Assembly: GCF_020740795.1 (NCBI RefSeq) | Contig: NC_067285.1 | Span: forward strand, 73,570,342 to 73,634,341 | Length of the DNA: 64,000 bases | DNA from: Apus apus | Taxonomy: Eukaryota; Chordata; Aves; Apodiformes; Apodidae | Reading direction: 5' to 3' | Shown: positions 11,766-24,889 of the stretch, piece by piece | How the letters are laid out: each line of letters begins with the position of its first letter | Position numbering within the stretch: position 1 is the first letter of the stretch | Made by a program: the position numbers and the translations under genes | The notes under the pieces: model-generated | Told to the model about the DNA's origin: nothing | The model's database searches: none | Seen by the model: the letters and a program-made list of their open reading frames with translations, nothing else

Positions 11766-12130
11766 AGCTCACTCAGGATGAGCCTCTCCATGGTCTTTCA
11801 CAGTAGTGATGTCAGGCTTATGGGCCTGTAGTTCCCTGGATCCTCCTTCTGACCCTTCTTGTAGATGGGTGTCACGTTAGCCACCCCACAGTCTTCTAGC
11901 ATGTCCAGGTGCAGAAACAGATCGTAATCTGCTTCATCCTGGACTACAGGGGAGTTGTTCTGCTCTGTGTCCTTATCTTCCAGCTCAGGAGGCTGAACAC
12001 CCTGAGGAAAGCTGGTCTGACTATTAAAGACGGAGGCAAAATAGGCATTAAGTATCTCAGCCTTTTCCTCATCCTTGGTTGCAGTGTTCCCCTTAAACAG
12101 TCTGGGATAGACATGGTAAAGGGACCTCAA
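11766..12130 (-). mobile_element. Internal CR1 pol fragment lacking its 3' end
   Basis: The minus strand encodes CR1 ORF2 sequence from the endonuclease-RT linker into the start of the RT domain: KDEEKAEILNAYFASVFNSQ, PPELEDKDTEQN, then VANVTPIYKKG and EDPGNYRPISLTS. Between the LHLD block and VANVTPIYKKG the usual roughly 30 residues containing the KSMGPDG-type motif are missing, an in-frame internal deletion. In another frame, KTMERLILSE continues the homology to about 11770. Unlike typical CR1 copies, the fragment has no 3' UTR or terminal repeat, so its downstream part was lost after insertion. The frame stays open for 110 codons despite this. Confidence 0.88.
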
Positions 12131-15100
12131 CCTTTTTTGCTCCTATATCTATTTTTTTCTGATATTACTGGGTGCTATAAAATTTTCCATGGTCAGAATT
12201 ACAAGTCTGATCATCTCATTGTCCAAGATCACTATACTTCATGAGCTGAGTTCTGTGCTGCTGAGTCTGTCATGAGAAACCAACGGGATGAAGATGCACC
12301 AGGCACAGATGAGGGAGGAAAAGCACTACTAAAGCTTACAAGGAAAAAACAAAACTAAGCTACTGGAAGCATGTTATCCATTTCCTTTTCATTAAACAAG
12401 ACAAGACAGCAAGCATCTTATGCAAAGTTATTGGGGAAACCAATGTGATGATATTGGAGCTGCCCTATGAAGGGACAAAGAAAAGTATTTCCACTGCAAA
12501 ATGAAAGTAAAGGAGGTTCTGCCAATAACTTTTAACTCCGTAAAATTTAGCAGCGAAATCTTAGCCGCTGCTATTGAAATAGCATCAATATTTTTGCATC
12601 ATAAATCAATTTTGCCTCCCCACAACAGGTGTGATCAATTGTCATTGACTGTTTAGAGGATTTGAACAATAATATTCTGCATGCATCAATGAAGAGCTCA
12701 TCATATAGACCAAAACTCTTCAATTCTCAACAATTTTCCATGGTAGTACACACACACAAAAAGATAAATCACCAAAGAATTTGTCAGGGTAGGGTTTTTT
12801 TAGCTTTCAAGTTAAAGTCTGTTTAGTGATTGCTAAACATCTAATAATTTGTCAGTTTTGCCAGGTGTACATCCGTTATCTCTGCTACCCTCATTTAGTG
12901 CTGACATTTTCCATCCACCCACTTAGCTGCTCTTGCTTACTCTCAGACACTGTATTTTTTAATGAGATTTATGTTTTCTAGCATCAGCTATTTTCCTTGA
13001 AGCTTAGATTGTCATAAAAGTACTGAGGTTACTCTCTTTTTATGGTCGTTTTTCAATATCAGGTGCACAGAAATTTTAACTATCATACTGTTATTAATTC
13101 ATCCTTGCCTGCAACCCTGTGACCTGAATTAGGAAAATATAACATGTTCTAATCCACAGTTTAGAACTTCGTACAAACAAACAAAATAATAATAAGAGCA
13201 ATAATTAAGAAAAAACCTTACAACTCCTCAATGTTCTTCATGAAACAGATCACATTTTTGTTTCAGTAAGTTATTAGCAGGTCATAAAATGAATATTTTT
13301 AACAGGAACACAGGTATTACACATTACCTACAGTGTTATGATCTAATTATTATGGTAGGTCTGATGCGCATTTGCTTATAGCTCTTCTACCTGTGAAGAG
13401 GAACCAACCTACAAATTCCTAGAAATTTTTTGGAATTTCTTTGTATTATAAAACTCCCAGAAAACTAATCTTATTTTCTCTCTAAACTGTGAACATTGCA
13501 TCCATTCTACCACCTTCCTTTGTTTTTATCCTCAAGGTGTTGCAGCTTAAACCAGTTTGGTTTTCGTTTCTTTTGTTTTTTCAAATATAGCTGAGGACCA
13601 TAAAAGCAGCTGTGTAAACAAAAAAAAAACTCCACCAAAAAAAAGGAAAATCATAATACTGTCTCTTTAAATTTCAGGTTCAACCCTTCCCTTATACTTT
13701 CATCAAAGAACAAGAGGAACAACTTCATTTTTCTGGTTTACAAATCACATTCAGATTTTACTATGCATGCACTAAAAAATCCTTTGAAAGGATCTGTTTA
13801 ATTTTACACCAATAATGTATCATATTCAAAAAAATACAAACCACCACAATCATACATGGAAAATTAAATAGTACTTCTATGTGCTTTAACATTCATGGAA
13901 TTAATTTGATTTCTAGCCTAGCTTTATTATATGTTGCAGAGGATGAACTCCTCACGCATAGAACACATAATCTGACTTTGACAATTAAATACGCAGTAAT
14001 GAAGGCAGCAATAATTTACTCAAAATTGCAGGATTCTATCAATACAATGTGGCCCCAAAAGTCAATTTACTTACATATTACTTCAATTCAAACTAACAGT
14101 AGTCTAAAAATGTTAATCAGAACATGCTGCAACATAGAAGTCTTAACTCAGTCACCACATCATCTTGCTACACTGTGTTGGAAAGTCAAACGGCTGTAAA
14201 ATGTATGTGATACCAGAAATCAGTTCCTTTAAATTCCCTTACAAGATTAAGGGCATTAGTGAACATTAAGTTAGTTATCATTTGCCCTTGTAATTAAAAC
14301 TTTATACCTTTTTTTGCTGGTGAATGGAAATAGTAATTCCTTTAGCTGGACAACATGAGGACCCTATCTACATGAGTGTCTCTCTTTATGTATGGGTGGC
14401 TACATACAACCCTAATTTTGCTATTAATGTTAGAAAGCAATGCAGAAACAAACAAATACCTGCCAAGATTTCATTATTAAGCACTGTCTCAGTTCTATGT
14501 TGTAAACATTGTCTTTACTGTCTCATCTGTGGAAACCCCCTGGTTGGGCAATTGTAATAGATGGAGGCAATAAAAGCTGCTGCTCATCTTTGACTTTTCT
14601 GGAATATTGTATATTTTATAGGGTAAATTTTTAGAAATGTGTCATTTCCACAGTGCTTTCAATTTCATGTTACTCCAGTGTTAACATCCAGCTGCACAAA
14701 GGAATTCTACCATCCGGTATTTCTTCTTCTAAATCTGCTTTACTGCAACAGAAATGGGTAGATTTGAGTCTGGATTTTTCTATTTATTACTTAATAATAA
14801 CTTGTTGAAGCCTGGGGAGAGAAGCTGTAAATTTTCTTTCCATAGCTGACAGAAGCTACAGGAACATCTCTCATCTTAAGTGTATCTCTCAGGTTCTCAT
14901 CAGAGAAACAGGAAGACTATTTCAGCATATATTTTCCTCTCTAAAGGATATTGGAACAGTCTGGTCCCCTGCTAAGGGACACTGAAGATTTCCTTCCTTT
15001 ACAAACACATTCTCACTTCTTTCAGAACTATGTGCAATGTAATACTATTATCTGTCAGACTGCCATTTCCCTTCTCTAGATGCTTTAAAAAGGAAAATCA

Positions 15101-17134
15101 ACCCCTCTCACCCCCCTCAAAAAACAATCCACATGTATTTAATGTTACTCGATATTTCAGAATCGATACTTGTGAATGTTACACATCACATCCCTGTGTT
15201 TTTTATATACCTGTGTAGGGTAACATCTTTGCAGCCACAGAATGGGTTTTGGGCCCACCCAAAAGAACTTTCTGTAAAGAACATTTCTGTGACAAACTGC
15301 AGCTTTTCTTTCAAGTAACTTTTCCTGATTTGTGAAGAAAAACCCACACAAGGCTATTTTCATTCTTTTTTAGCAGTGCTTTTTGAAGCAAATCAAACAT
15401 GATCATTTCTGCCTTTAAGTCTTACCAGAGAAGGACAGCACAGAGGTATAAAGAAGATTTTGAAGACTTCATTTTTATTGAGATATTCCCTTGCCTAAAT
15501 GTACTGTGGTAAGATGTAGCTTTGTATAGAACACTGACTATCATATTGAATAATATATGTCATTGATTCCCTATAGTCCTATTGTCTACAACCATAAACT
15601 ATTTCTTATTTTATAGGTCAAGGGTAATCTCTTTGAAGCAGTAACTGTATCTGATGTGTTTGACCAATGAGATCCATATTCATTAATAAAACACCTCTGT
15701 TTGCAGCAGTGAAAGGAAAGCTACATAATAAAAAACAAACATGCAACATGAAGATGGGCTGTTGTGAATAGTTGAGGGCACTTGAGTAAAACACAGTAAC
15801 GTTCCATGTTTCATATTTTTGAGATTTTACATATATACAACCTGTTATTATTGCCATTTTAAAATTAAATATCTTTGAAAATAAATAATAACAAACTCAG
15901 CACATTTAATTATTTCTGCATAGGAGGCAGCTCCCATTCTTAAAATTACTACGTTTTGCCCTTGCCTGTCCAAAATTCTCCACTTTCAACTGATTTAATT
16001 GCATATAAAAACTTTACTCCCTCCTCTCACGACTCTGTTTTGTCAGATGCTGACGGCTAGGGAATTTATATTGAAATTCTTGCAACAACTCAAACTGTAC
16101 ACTGACTTTAGATAAGACAGTGAGCTTCTTTCCTCATCTACATTTTAGTAAAATTATTTCTTCATTATGTGGAGAATATATGATGTAGTCTGAAGAGTTT
16201 ATAATACAGGTTTTATCTGAAGATGCTGGTTGGCTACAAATTGCAAAGCAAGCTTCCAAGACTAAGTCCAGATAATTAAAGATGTATCAACTGCATTGAA
16301 TAACCTAGTGTTTTGCACTTAGAAAAGGCAATGCATGACACTTTTTTTTCCTTTTCTTAAATCACTGCTCATAATATCCATTAAGTTTTGCTAAGGGTTA
16401 CTGGGTTGCTTTTTACTTTACCCTGTTATAGGTCAATTGAAACAGTACCTCTCCTTCAATCTCCAGATATCATTGTAATTTCTGAAATACTCTCTTAAAC
16501 ATTAAAATTACTTCTTCACTTCAACAGTCTGTTCCTCAAAACACTAAAGTGAACTTCATAGAAGTCAACTGAGCCAGGGTTTTACAGTTCATTTGTCTAG
16601 CATTTTTACGGCTGTCTTTTTGCTTCCAACAGCTAACTTGAAGCTTTTTGCCTCATACACATACTAATTTAAATGGAGCACACAATCCTATATTACATGT
16701 TATGTTGTTGGCAATGCTGATCTCTTCAGCAACATCCAACAGTATAACTTCTTGCAGGAAGATTTTGAATTCATATGTGATGCCATGAAAAATCAGGGAA
16801 TTTATCTGCATTAGCATGGAATATAACACAACACATAATACTGCATGAAATAAATACACAAAAAGTAGTAAGAAAAAACCCAAAACCAAAACAAACAAAA
16901 CCAACCTTGTTGGGTACCTAGCATTAGTAGGTACAGGAACAAAATTAAGTTCTAACATTTTCCTATTTAATCAAGCAGTTAAAAAAGAATGTGTGTTAAA
17001 TGTCATACAAGCTGTATCACATCTTGTTGGTTTTGTATTACACACATTGATGCATACTTTATAAAAATGTATCAAGTTGGCTTATTTTTAACACTTATTC
17101 TATTCATTTGGTTATCTTGTATACAAGTTTTAAT
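12131..17134. other. AT-rich intergenic DNA
   Basis: About 5 kb with no supported gene. It contains a short (AC)n run at 12748-12758, a T/G-rich patch near 13558-13582 and the A/C-rich tract at 16873-16906. Open frames of 60-110 codons (for example 13879-14199 and 16653-16958) show no domains, no start context and no splice-bounded structure. Confidence 0.55.
16873..16906 (+). repeat. A/C-rich low-complexity tract
   Basis: This run is made only of A and C apart from one G near its left edge, in AAAACCC and CAAAACAAAC-like units. It is one of several similar tracts in the window. Confidence 0.6.
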
Positions 17135-17141
17135 AATCTTC

Positions 17142-17346
17142 ACAGAATCGTATAATGGCTGAGGTTGGAAAGGACCTTAAAGACCATCTAGTTCCAACCC
17201 CCCTGCATGGGCAGGAACACCTCCCACTCAACCAGGTTGCTCAGTACCCCATCCAACCTGGCCTTGAAGACCTCCAAGGATGGGGCATTCACAACCTCCC
17301 TGGGTGACCTGTTCCAGCATCTCACCACCCTCACAGGAAGAACTTT
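17142..17346 (-). mobile_element. CR1 3' end fragment, about 205 bp
   Basis: The 3' tail at the low coordinate reads ACAGAATCGTATAATGGC, then GAGGTTGGAAAGGACCTTAA, followed by the typical CR1-C-like stretch (GGGCAGGAACACCTCCCACT, CAACCTGGCCTTGAAGACCT). It ends near GGAAGAACTTT, deep in the 3' part of ORF2. The 8-mer AATCTTCA occurs on both sides (17135-17142 and 17348-17355), a possible target duplication. The copy is severely 5'-truncated and non-coding. Confidence 0.94.
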
Positions 17347-17355
17347 AAATCTTCA

Positions 17356-19165
17356 AGCTATTCAAAGCTAATTGGTTTTGTTTTGTAGTATAAGAGCTGT
17401 AAGAATTGTTTCTTCTGTCAGTAGCAAAAGTAGACGTGCAAACTTAATTTGGCTTTACATCGCATTTCTTTTAGTTGCTAGGTATAGTCTCCACCCCTTC
17501 AACACTGTGTTCAGGGTGGCCTATACTTTCAAATTAACAGTGCAAATATTTTCATTGTAAAACTATTTTCAAATAATTATAGTTCACTATTAAATATATA
17601 AAGTGAAGACATTTCTGTAGTAATTCAAATGATACATTAATTTTGCAAGTATATTGTTGTGGGGTTTCTTCTCTTAGTGCTGGATTGCAAATGATTCTTA
17701 AGGAATATTTTTGTGGGTTTACTGCATAAGCATGGAGAAGTCATATCATCTCTCTGCTCCATCTGTAAAGTTATTTTACAAATAGCAAGCTATCATTAGT
17801 AGCTACATGTGAGAAGCATCATACTGAAGAAAAATTCCAGAAATACTGAGTGTTTTTGTTCACTGGTCACATACAAGTTAAGCAAGAAAATTTATATGAA
17901 AAAAATAATTACACACTGGCTTGAAGTAAAGAAGTAAAATTCTATGTATGCATCGGATTTGGTTACTAGAGAACTTATCACAGGGTACTGGGAAAAAAAG
18001 AAGTCTTCGTAGGTTTTTGTATATACATGAGCAACTAAACCCACGCACTGAGGCTCAGCTTAAATACCCAAAATTTAAAAAAAAAAAATACACACCCAGA
18101 TTTCCACTGAATGTAAACCTCCTGACCTGACTGAAAAAAACAATAGCAAGGATAACTTATAACGAAGAACATGATAATTTCTCTGTGCTTCCTTAATTTA
18201 AATAACCTAACTCTAGGGTGGTTTTTTTGTTACAGTTGCAAGAAATCTCATGGAAGATAATTTAACACTATACACTGTTATGCAACACCATTCAAGACAG
18301 TGTGATGATCAAGGAAGGAGAAAAAAAAAAAAAGAAAAGCATAAAAATAAGAAATAAGCTCATGCACAAGAGCTAGCTGTAAATACAGTCAGGAAACAAC
18401 CTCTTTGTTTGTGACTTAAGGCCTTCAACAGAAAAAACCCTTGACATCTTCTACGAGACATTAGAAAGTATTTGATGACTTTCAATGTTCAGGTCTTACA
18501 GAAACATTCTTTATAGAAAACTGAGATTGTCAGGAGATGCTCTATGTATGTACTATATGTTTTTTCTGTTATAACAGGTGACGAGACACAATCTATAGTT
18601 CAAGACTCCCTTGTTGCTAGTAAAATATTTTTCCCATGAAACCACTGATTACCAGTGAGATTTTTCAAAACAATTTTCAAAATTAAATAGAGTAAGATAT
18701 TCAACCCAAAGTTCTCTCAGAATTTAAAGTCTGGCACACACTCCAAGTTTCTTTTCTACTAGCCCAAATTTTGAGGCACCTGAACAAAGAGGTGAAATAG
18801 AAAGCAAAAAGGTTGCCAGCTGTAACATGATCCTCTTTCTAAATCTGTTTGGCATTCTCTGACAGATTTGTCTCTCTTGTGATTTTCCTTAATTTCTTTA
18901 AATTCCATATTTCTCTGTTCATCTAATTTTCTCCCTTCCATTACAGTCCTCAAGATGTTTTTCTGTGCCAGCATACTTGTTTACTCTCCTTATACTCAAG
19001 TCCATTTTATTGATACTACATTTATCAGAAAGAAACTAAATAAAACACATAGGGGTTTTTTTGTTTGCTTGTTTTTGGGGTTCTTTTTTTTTCCTTTGCT
19101 GGTTTTTCAGTAAAACTTCAGGGTATATTTTGAAAATACAGGGAGGAGAGGGAAAGGGGCTAATG
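17356..19165. other. Intergenic DNA with homopolymer tracts
   Basis: No gene seen. There are A runs near 18078-18088 and 18319-18332, and a T/G-rich low-complexity patch at 19051-19102. The minus-strand frame at 18759-18974 is charged but matches nothing I recognise. Confidence 0.55.
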
Positions 19166-19576
19166 ATAGAATCATAGAATAGTTTGAGGTGGAAGGGACC
19201 TTAAAAATCGTCTAGTTCCAGCCATTCTGCATGGGCAGGAACACCTCCCACTATATCAGGTTGGTCAGGGCCCCATAAAACCTGGCCTTGAACACCTCCA
19301 GGAATGGGGCTTCCACAGCTTCCCTGGGGCAACCTGTTTCAGTGTCTCACCATCCTCACAATAAAGAATTTCCTCCTAATGTCTAACCTAAATCTCCCCT
19401 CTTCCAGTTTTGATCCATTACCTCCTGTCCTTTCACCATAAGCTCTTGTAAAAAGCCCCTCCCCAGCTTTCCTATAGGACCCCTTCAGTTACTGGAAGGT
19501 TGCTATACGGTTCCCATGGAGCCTTCTCCTCTCCAAGCTGAACAGCCCCAACTCTGTTTGTCCTCATATGAGAGGT
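19166..19576 (-). mobile_element. CR1 retrotransposon, 5'-truncated
   Basis: The element starts with the tail TAGAATCATAGAATAG and GGTGGAAGGGACCTT, then CATGGGCAGGAACACCTCCC, CTGGCCTTGAACACCTCC and CACAATAAAGAATTTCCTCC. Towards its truncated 5' end it has the reverse complement of the [14 protein letters not shown] coding block (CTTCTCCTCTCCAAGCTGAA). About 410 bp survive. Small deletions and substitutions leave no usable frame. It is close in type to the copies at 17142 and 41266. Confidence 0.95.
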
Positions 19577-19886
19577 CAGAATGCATATATGTAATGAGGT
19601 ACCAAAAGAGTGAACTAGCACAAGAGTAGAAATCTAAATAAAACTATGCCTTCATAGATTACATACTTCATCTTATGCTGAAAATACAAAGCAGCTAATT
19701 TCCAATGAAACACTAGCATGAAAAATGAGTACAAAATAAAAGCCAAAGTAGCTGCTCATGCACAACTCCATGCAAATACAACACATGGAAAATAATAAAC
19801 TGGCATTTATGAAACTTATGCTCAGCAGAGCATACAGTTCTAATAAACTGCATAATGAACATACTTCATTTAAAATCTTCGCTTAG

Positions 19887-19963
19887 AAACAAAACAAACA
19901 AAAAACCAAACCCAAATAAAAAAAACACCAAAAATCCCCCCAAAACATCAACAACAAACAAGA
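19887..19963 (+). repeat. A/C-rich low-complexity tract
   Basis: About 77 bases are nearly all A and C, with CAAAACAAAC, AACCAAACCCAAAT and a C6 run. It is the longest of these tracts together with 7291-7370. Confidence 0.7.
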
Positions 19964-22710
19964 AGAGTTTAAATTAGTCATTTCAGGGGAAAAAAGAGTA
20001 ACTATGCAATTAGATACGCATTGAGATATATAAAACTTGACCTATTCTGATAATAAATAACAAAACTGTGTGATACCAAGTTATTAATCAGAAGAAATAT
20101 ATACAAGTGGAAAAGGAAGAGAAGAGGGATTAATGTTCCCCTTCTTAGCTTGAATTTTTTATTTGACATATAATTTAAAAAAAAAAGATAAACAGAGTGT
20201 TGGAACACAAATAATTACATCAGTTTTTGTCTTTATGCTCTTTCACACTCCACATATTTTGTGGGCTTTTTTCTGCTACTACTATTTGGAAGTAATTCAA
20301 ATGTTTCCCAGCGCTAGGGCATAGAATACTTGAAAATACAGAGAGATTTGATTATCCTAAATCATCAAGTGATAAAATTAAGACATTGAAGGACAAAATT
20401 TCTTACTGCAGTAGCCATACTGAACTGTGACCCTTCAGCAGCTTTGTGGGAAGCAAAATGAGCAACTGCCTTTTAATTAGGTCAGTTACAACCCTTAAAT
20501 GTCTTCATTCTTGATTCTCTGTTAACAAAGTGCTTTTCAAACTACTATAGAAAAAGGGAAAAGTTTTCTTGCCCCTTAACTTTTATCCATACAATTTGCA
20601 TGCAAGTGCTCCTATAATCTTGTTAGCTACAGTCAGTTGGATACAAGGCAACTTTTCAAGTGAGAGATCTTTACTGTTGCCTACAGCAACTGAGAAGGTG
20701 GCATTTTCTTTGACCTCAAAGCAGCAAGCAAGATAGTAAACCAGCATTACAGCCCCCAGAGGATGTTAACAGCTACAACACCACAGAACATGTGTTTCTA
20801 AGGAAGATTCATTCCAGTGAAGCATGGAAACGCCTTCTTATAGAAGAAGTCTTGGACTTCATCTTGAGCATTTTAATTAAACAAATGCCAAAACCAAGAT
20901 CCTATTAAAGTTCTAGTTTTGGTCTTGAGTTTCCCAAGGTGGTAAACGTGATATGATAACATGTCACAATGGGAGGAAAATCAGGAGGTGTTCAAAGCAT
21001 TATTGAGCAGAAATACTCAAGAGTATTATGTATGCACTGTTTATGACAAAACTTAAGGAGGACTGTTTAATTGAAAAGCGTGTAATGTGATTTTATCTTC
21101 CAAGCATTCATAAAGGCTTTAATGATAAAACCATCTGGACGTATCTTATCCTTAATAGCAGTCTTTACAGCATAGGATGAACAAAGCACCATTGCTCAAT
21201 CCCCTTTTTAATGTATCTCAGATTACCTGTCTTTCAGAAAATGGAAGTCACTTTCAAAGTGAAAACTGAAACATGACAGAGGTTCAAATTGTTGTCTATC
21301 GCTGCATTATTATCATTACCTAATATAGGGCAAAACATTAATTTAGAAATTAGAGGGATCATGTAATCTGATGTTTTGCATCAGTAGGGAACTGCAGTTA
21401 ATGATCCAATAAGCCATTTTAATTTCTATTTGATATAGACAGGCTAAAATACAGCACAACAGTATGTGGTTTTTGCAGAATAGGATCCTCACTGTCCATA
21501 GCCAGAGCTTAAAAAACAAAGGAAGGAACAAACCATAGTTTGATCAACTAGAACTGCAAGTCCATATAAAAATAAAATTAAATTTTATTGCTGCCAGGGA
21601 AATTAAGGCTTGTGTGACTAAATTACTTGATGTAAATATGGTCAAAAAGGGGTTGTATGACAGCTGCCTACAAGATCAGCAATAGGCCAAATGTTGAACT
21701 AATTAAAAATAAAAATAAAAATATTTCTTAAAAATTGCAGAAATGTTGAGATTGAAACAGCCGTTTTGCACTTCAGACACCATTAAGTTAATGTTCTGCT
21801 TAAGGTTACTGATCATTACCTAAAATACCTTTTTTGCTTGGCAGCTAACGGATATGAAGAAACCTCCAATAGGACTTTCCACCTCTTCCCATCTCTTGCA
21901 AGAACCCCTTACTCCAGCCACTGAAGTGCATTGCTTCTGGAGGGGGGCAAAAAGGGCTGCGTGAAGCACAATGGCACCTTTCCCAAGAACAAGTGTTTTC
22001 TAAAAGAGGTTTGTATCCCAGGACTTGGAATAATACTGTCAACAGTAAAAATGTCATTCTATTTATAATTAATTTCCTTAAAATGTAAGTATTAGTGCTC
22101 TTCTTTTTCCTAAAGTTACTTAAATGTTACCAGTATACTCACAAGAGTTGCAATCAGAATTACATTTTACACCTCATGCAAAGTATAAAAAGATAGAAAC
22201 TATAAAAATGTTTCACTAAGAATCAATTACTTCTTCAAATCTGAACTCCAACTTTTTCCTCTGAGTTTAGCTTGGTGTTTACTGTGAGACTTGAAGAATC
22301 GACTGATATCTAAGGGTAGTAAAGAGAATAATGAGATGTAAGGAAGGCATATTAGAAGTTGAAAATCATCAACAAAGACAGACACAATAACAGAGGTGCA
22401 GAAAGAGGTAAAAGGAAATACAGTATTATCAACTTCGAAATTCAGGGGGAAAAAAGTTCATTAACATCCTAACTGTATTGCTAATGTTAAAATTTTCAGC
22501 CCAAAACTTCTACTATACCATGTTAAAAATGTGTTTTCTTCCTAGAGATGATAGGGACCTCTTCTAAGTACAGAACTATACTGACTCCATAGCAGTACAA
22601 TTGTATCTCTTCCTAAAACCTGCTCTTCCTAAATACTCACATGTGAATGAAAAACAGGAAAGTCAGTTATGGAAGTATTTTTGTCCGATGAGCTTTGAAG
22701 CTTAGCCATT

Positions 22711-22740
22711 CCCCCCCCCCCCCTCCCCCCTCCGCCTCCC
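22711..22740 (+). repeat. C-rich homopolymer tract (C13 T C6 ...)
   Basis: Thirteen C, one T and six C are followed by TCCGCCTCCC. On the minus strand this is a G tract able in principle to form a quadruplex, and on this strand an i-motif. It is also a probable length-variable site and an assembly or sequencing weak point. Confidence 0.85.
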
Positions 22741-24889
22741 TATATGTACTTCCATATTAAGTGGATGATCTCTCAGTATGAAACACTCCTTACTTCTCTA
22801 CTATTTCAGAAACACTACTTGTAATACATATTTATAGTTTTGAAGCTAGTTACCTTCACCCAAATCAAGACAGTCATATCTTTAATGTATTTCTCAGTTT
22901 TAACCAATGCAGAAACTACAGTTTCATACTTTACTTTTTATCTCTGTAGATGTGAGATCAGAGATGATTTATGAAGTTTAGTTGTGCTTTAGCTCTAGTG
23001 ACTACACTGTCACGTAGATAGCTCCCTTTTCTTTTAACCAAAAGACCTAAATTGAGTTGTGCTCATGAGAAGATTCTATATGCATTATGTTTACTCTGTT
23101 GTCTTCTTTCTACAGTCATGTTTTCACCACTGCTTACCGTAAACTCATTAGCTAATCTACTTGGGGAGCACCTCAGGTCATGCTTCTTCAGAACAGGCAA
23201 GTTGTACTGCATGGAGAAGATAAATCAAAGGCAGCAGATTTACTTAGAACAGAGATCTCCTCAACAGTTCTCAAGGACAGTCATGCGCCATACATACAAT
23301 TCCAGCTAGAAAGGGATGTGATTTTAATAAAGGTTATGCAACAATCAGTTCTAGATAGTGTTTTTCATACAGATACCAGCTTTTTACAAGTTCTTTTCTG
23401 TCTGTTCCTACACCTTTCTTTCTCATCATAATTAAAAAAAAAAAGCAAAAGTCAAAAGAAGAAAAACTCAGTAAACCATGGACATAAAAGACTGGATCTA
23501 TATAAAAACTTGGAAACTCCAAGATTGAGATACTAAAGCATGATTCTAGAGGTTACTTACCAATGCAGTTAGCTAAGCTCTCATACTTAGGATTCTGCTG
23601 TTCAAGTCTGCTGATGCTTTAAGGTACTTGTGGTGCCACCAATGAACTCTTGATCCCATCAAGTGCTTGACACTTTAAGCAAGGACTTTGAACAAGTCAG
23701 CCTGCTCATAAGCTGAATACTTTGTAAATTGGCTCATAGTGTAAAGTAAAATACTTTTTTTTTGTTAAGAAAAAAACTACCACAAAATAAAAACTAAACC
23801 AGCCATATTACAGAAGACAGAGCACTGGCAAAGACAGATACTTAACTTCCCCAATACAGTAGCCAAAACATGCAGGATTTTTAATTAACCAGTTTCTTCG
23901 GGAAACATACAGGCAAGCATCTGTATTTAGCATCTTCCCAACTTTTTCCTTTTACCTGTAAGTAAATTCAATTACTTCCCTTGATACGCTAAGGACATTC
24001 TGTCTCATGAATGAAATACAAAGGTCAAGTTCTTCTGCACTGATATTCGCAAAAGTACATAGGGTATTTCACATAAAAACATTTTGTTCACTGATGACTC
24101 TCAGACAAGCCTGACTTCTCAGTTTCCCCAGCTCTCTACTTTGCTATCCAATGGAAGACTTACAGCATGGATAATCCCTATTGAACTTACTAAGCAACAG
24201 ATGCCTAATACTGAAAGAATCATAATGCCTTTGTTGCTTAGGTTGTTACTGAGGTGTGGCTCCCTCTCTAGCCCTGCAAATCACAAAAACAGAAAAGCTG
24301 CCTGAAATCCTCTATCAGCATTATCAAAAGCATTGCTTTATAATCAGATTATCTAGATTCAATTCTTAGCATCCTTCAAATATTCTTAAACAAGGCAAAC
24401 ACCCCCAGAGCAATGCTAGGAATTTTTTCTCCCTCACATTTCCCTTGTAGCTGGAGTATTTCTATAAGGAGTTGAAGATAAAGTTCAAATCTTCTTTTCA
24501 GCTCCCTGATATTTCTACACTGTGGTCAAGATGCAACCAATTTCAAAAGCACAAAGGCAATTGCAATACTACTATTGGTCAACATGCTAAACTAACTGCT
24601 GCCAAACCAGTATTGTTTGACAGTACTCAGGTAGCCAGGTATACATTTGTCTTTTGGCAAAAAGTGGCATTAAATTTTGTAAAAGGTTTCCAGATAAAAC
24701 CCTGGAAAACAAATGTGTGTAAGCTTACCATCTGCCCTGGGAAAGCTAGCAGAAACTACCAGAAAAGAGCCAAAAAAGCCAAACGCAAAACACAAAAAAA
24801 TCTCACTATTAATTATGATGGCAGATAGAGTCAGAATGGCTTTTGAGAAGTGAAAGAGCACCATGAGGCTTGGGAACTAGCATTTAAAA

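Larger units (their letters stand above)
19577..24889. other. Intergenic DNA, no gene seen
   Basis: About 5.3 kb of AT-rich DNA holding the A/C-rich tract at 19887-19963 and the long C run at 22711-22740. Open frames of up to about 118 codons (24472-24828, plus) lack recognisable domains. The latter lies just before the RT relic at 24890 and could be part of the same decayed element, but I cannot show homology there. Confidence 0.5.
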
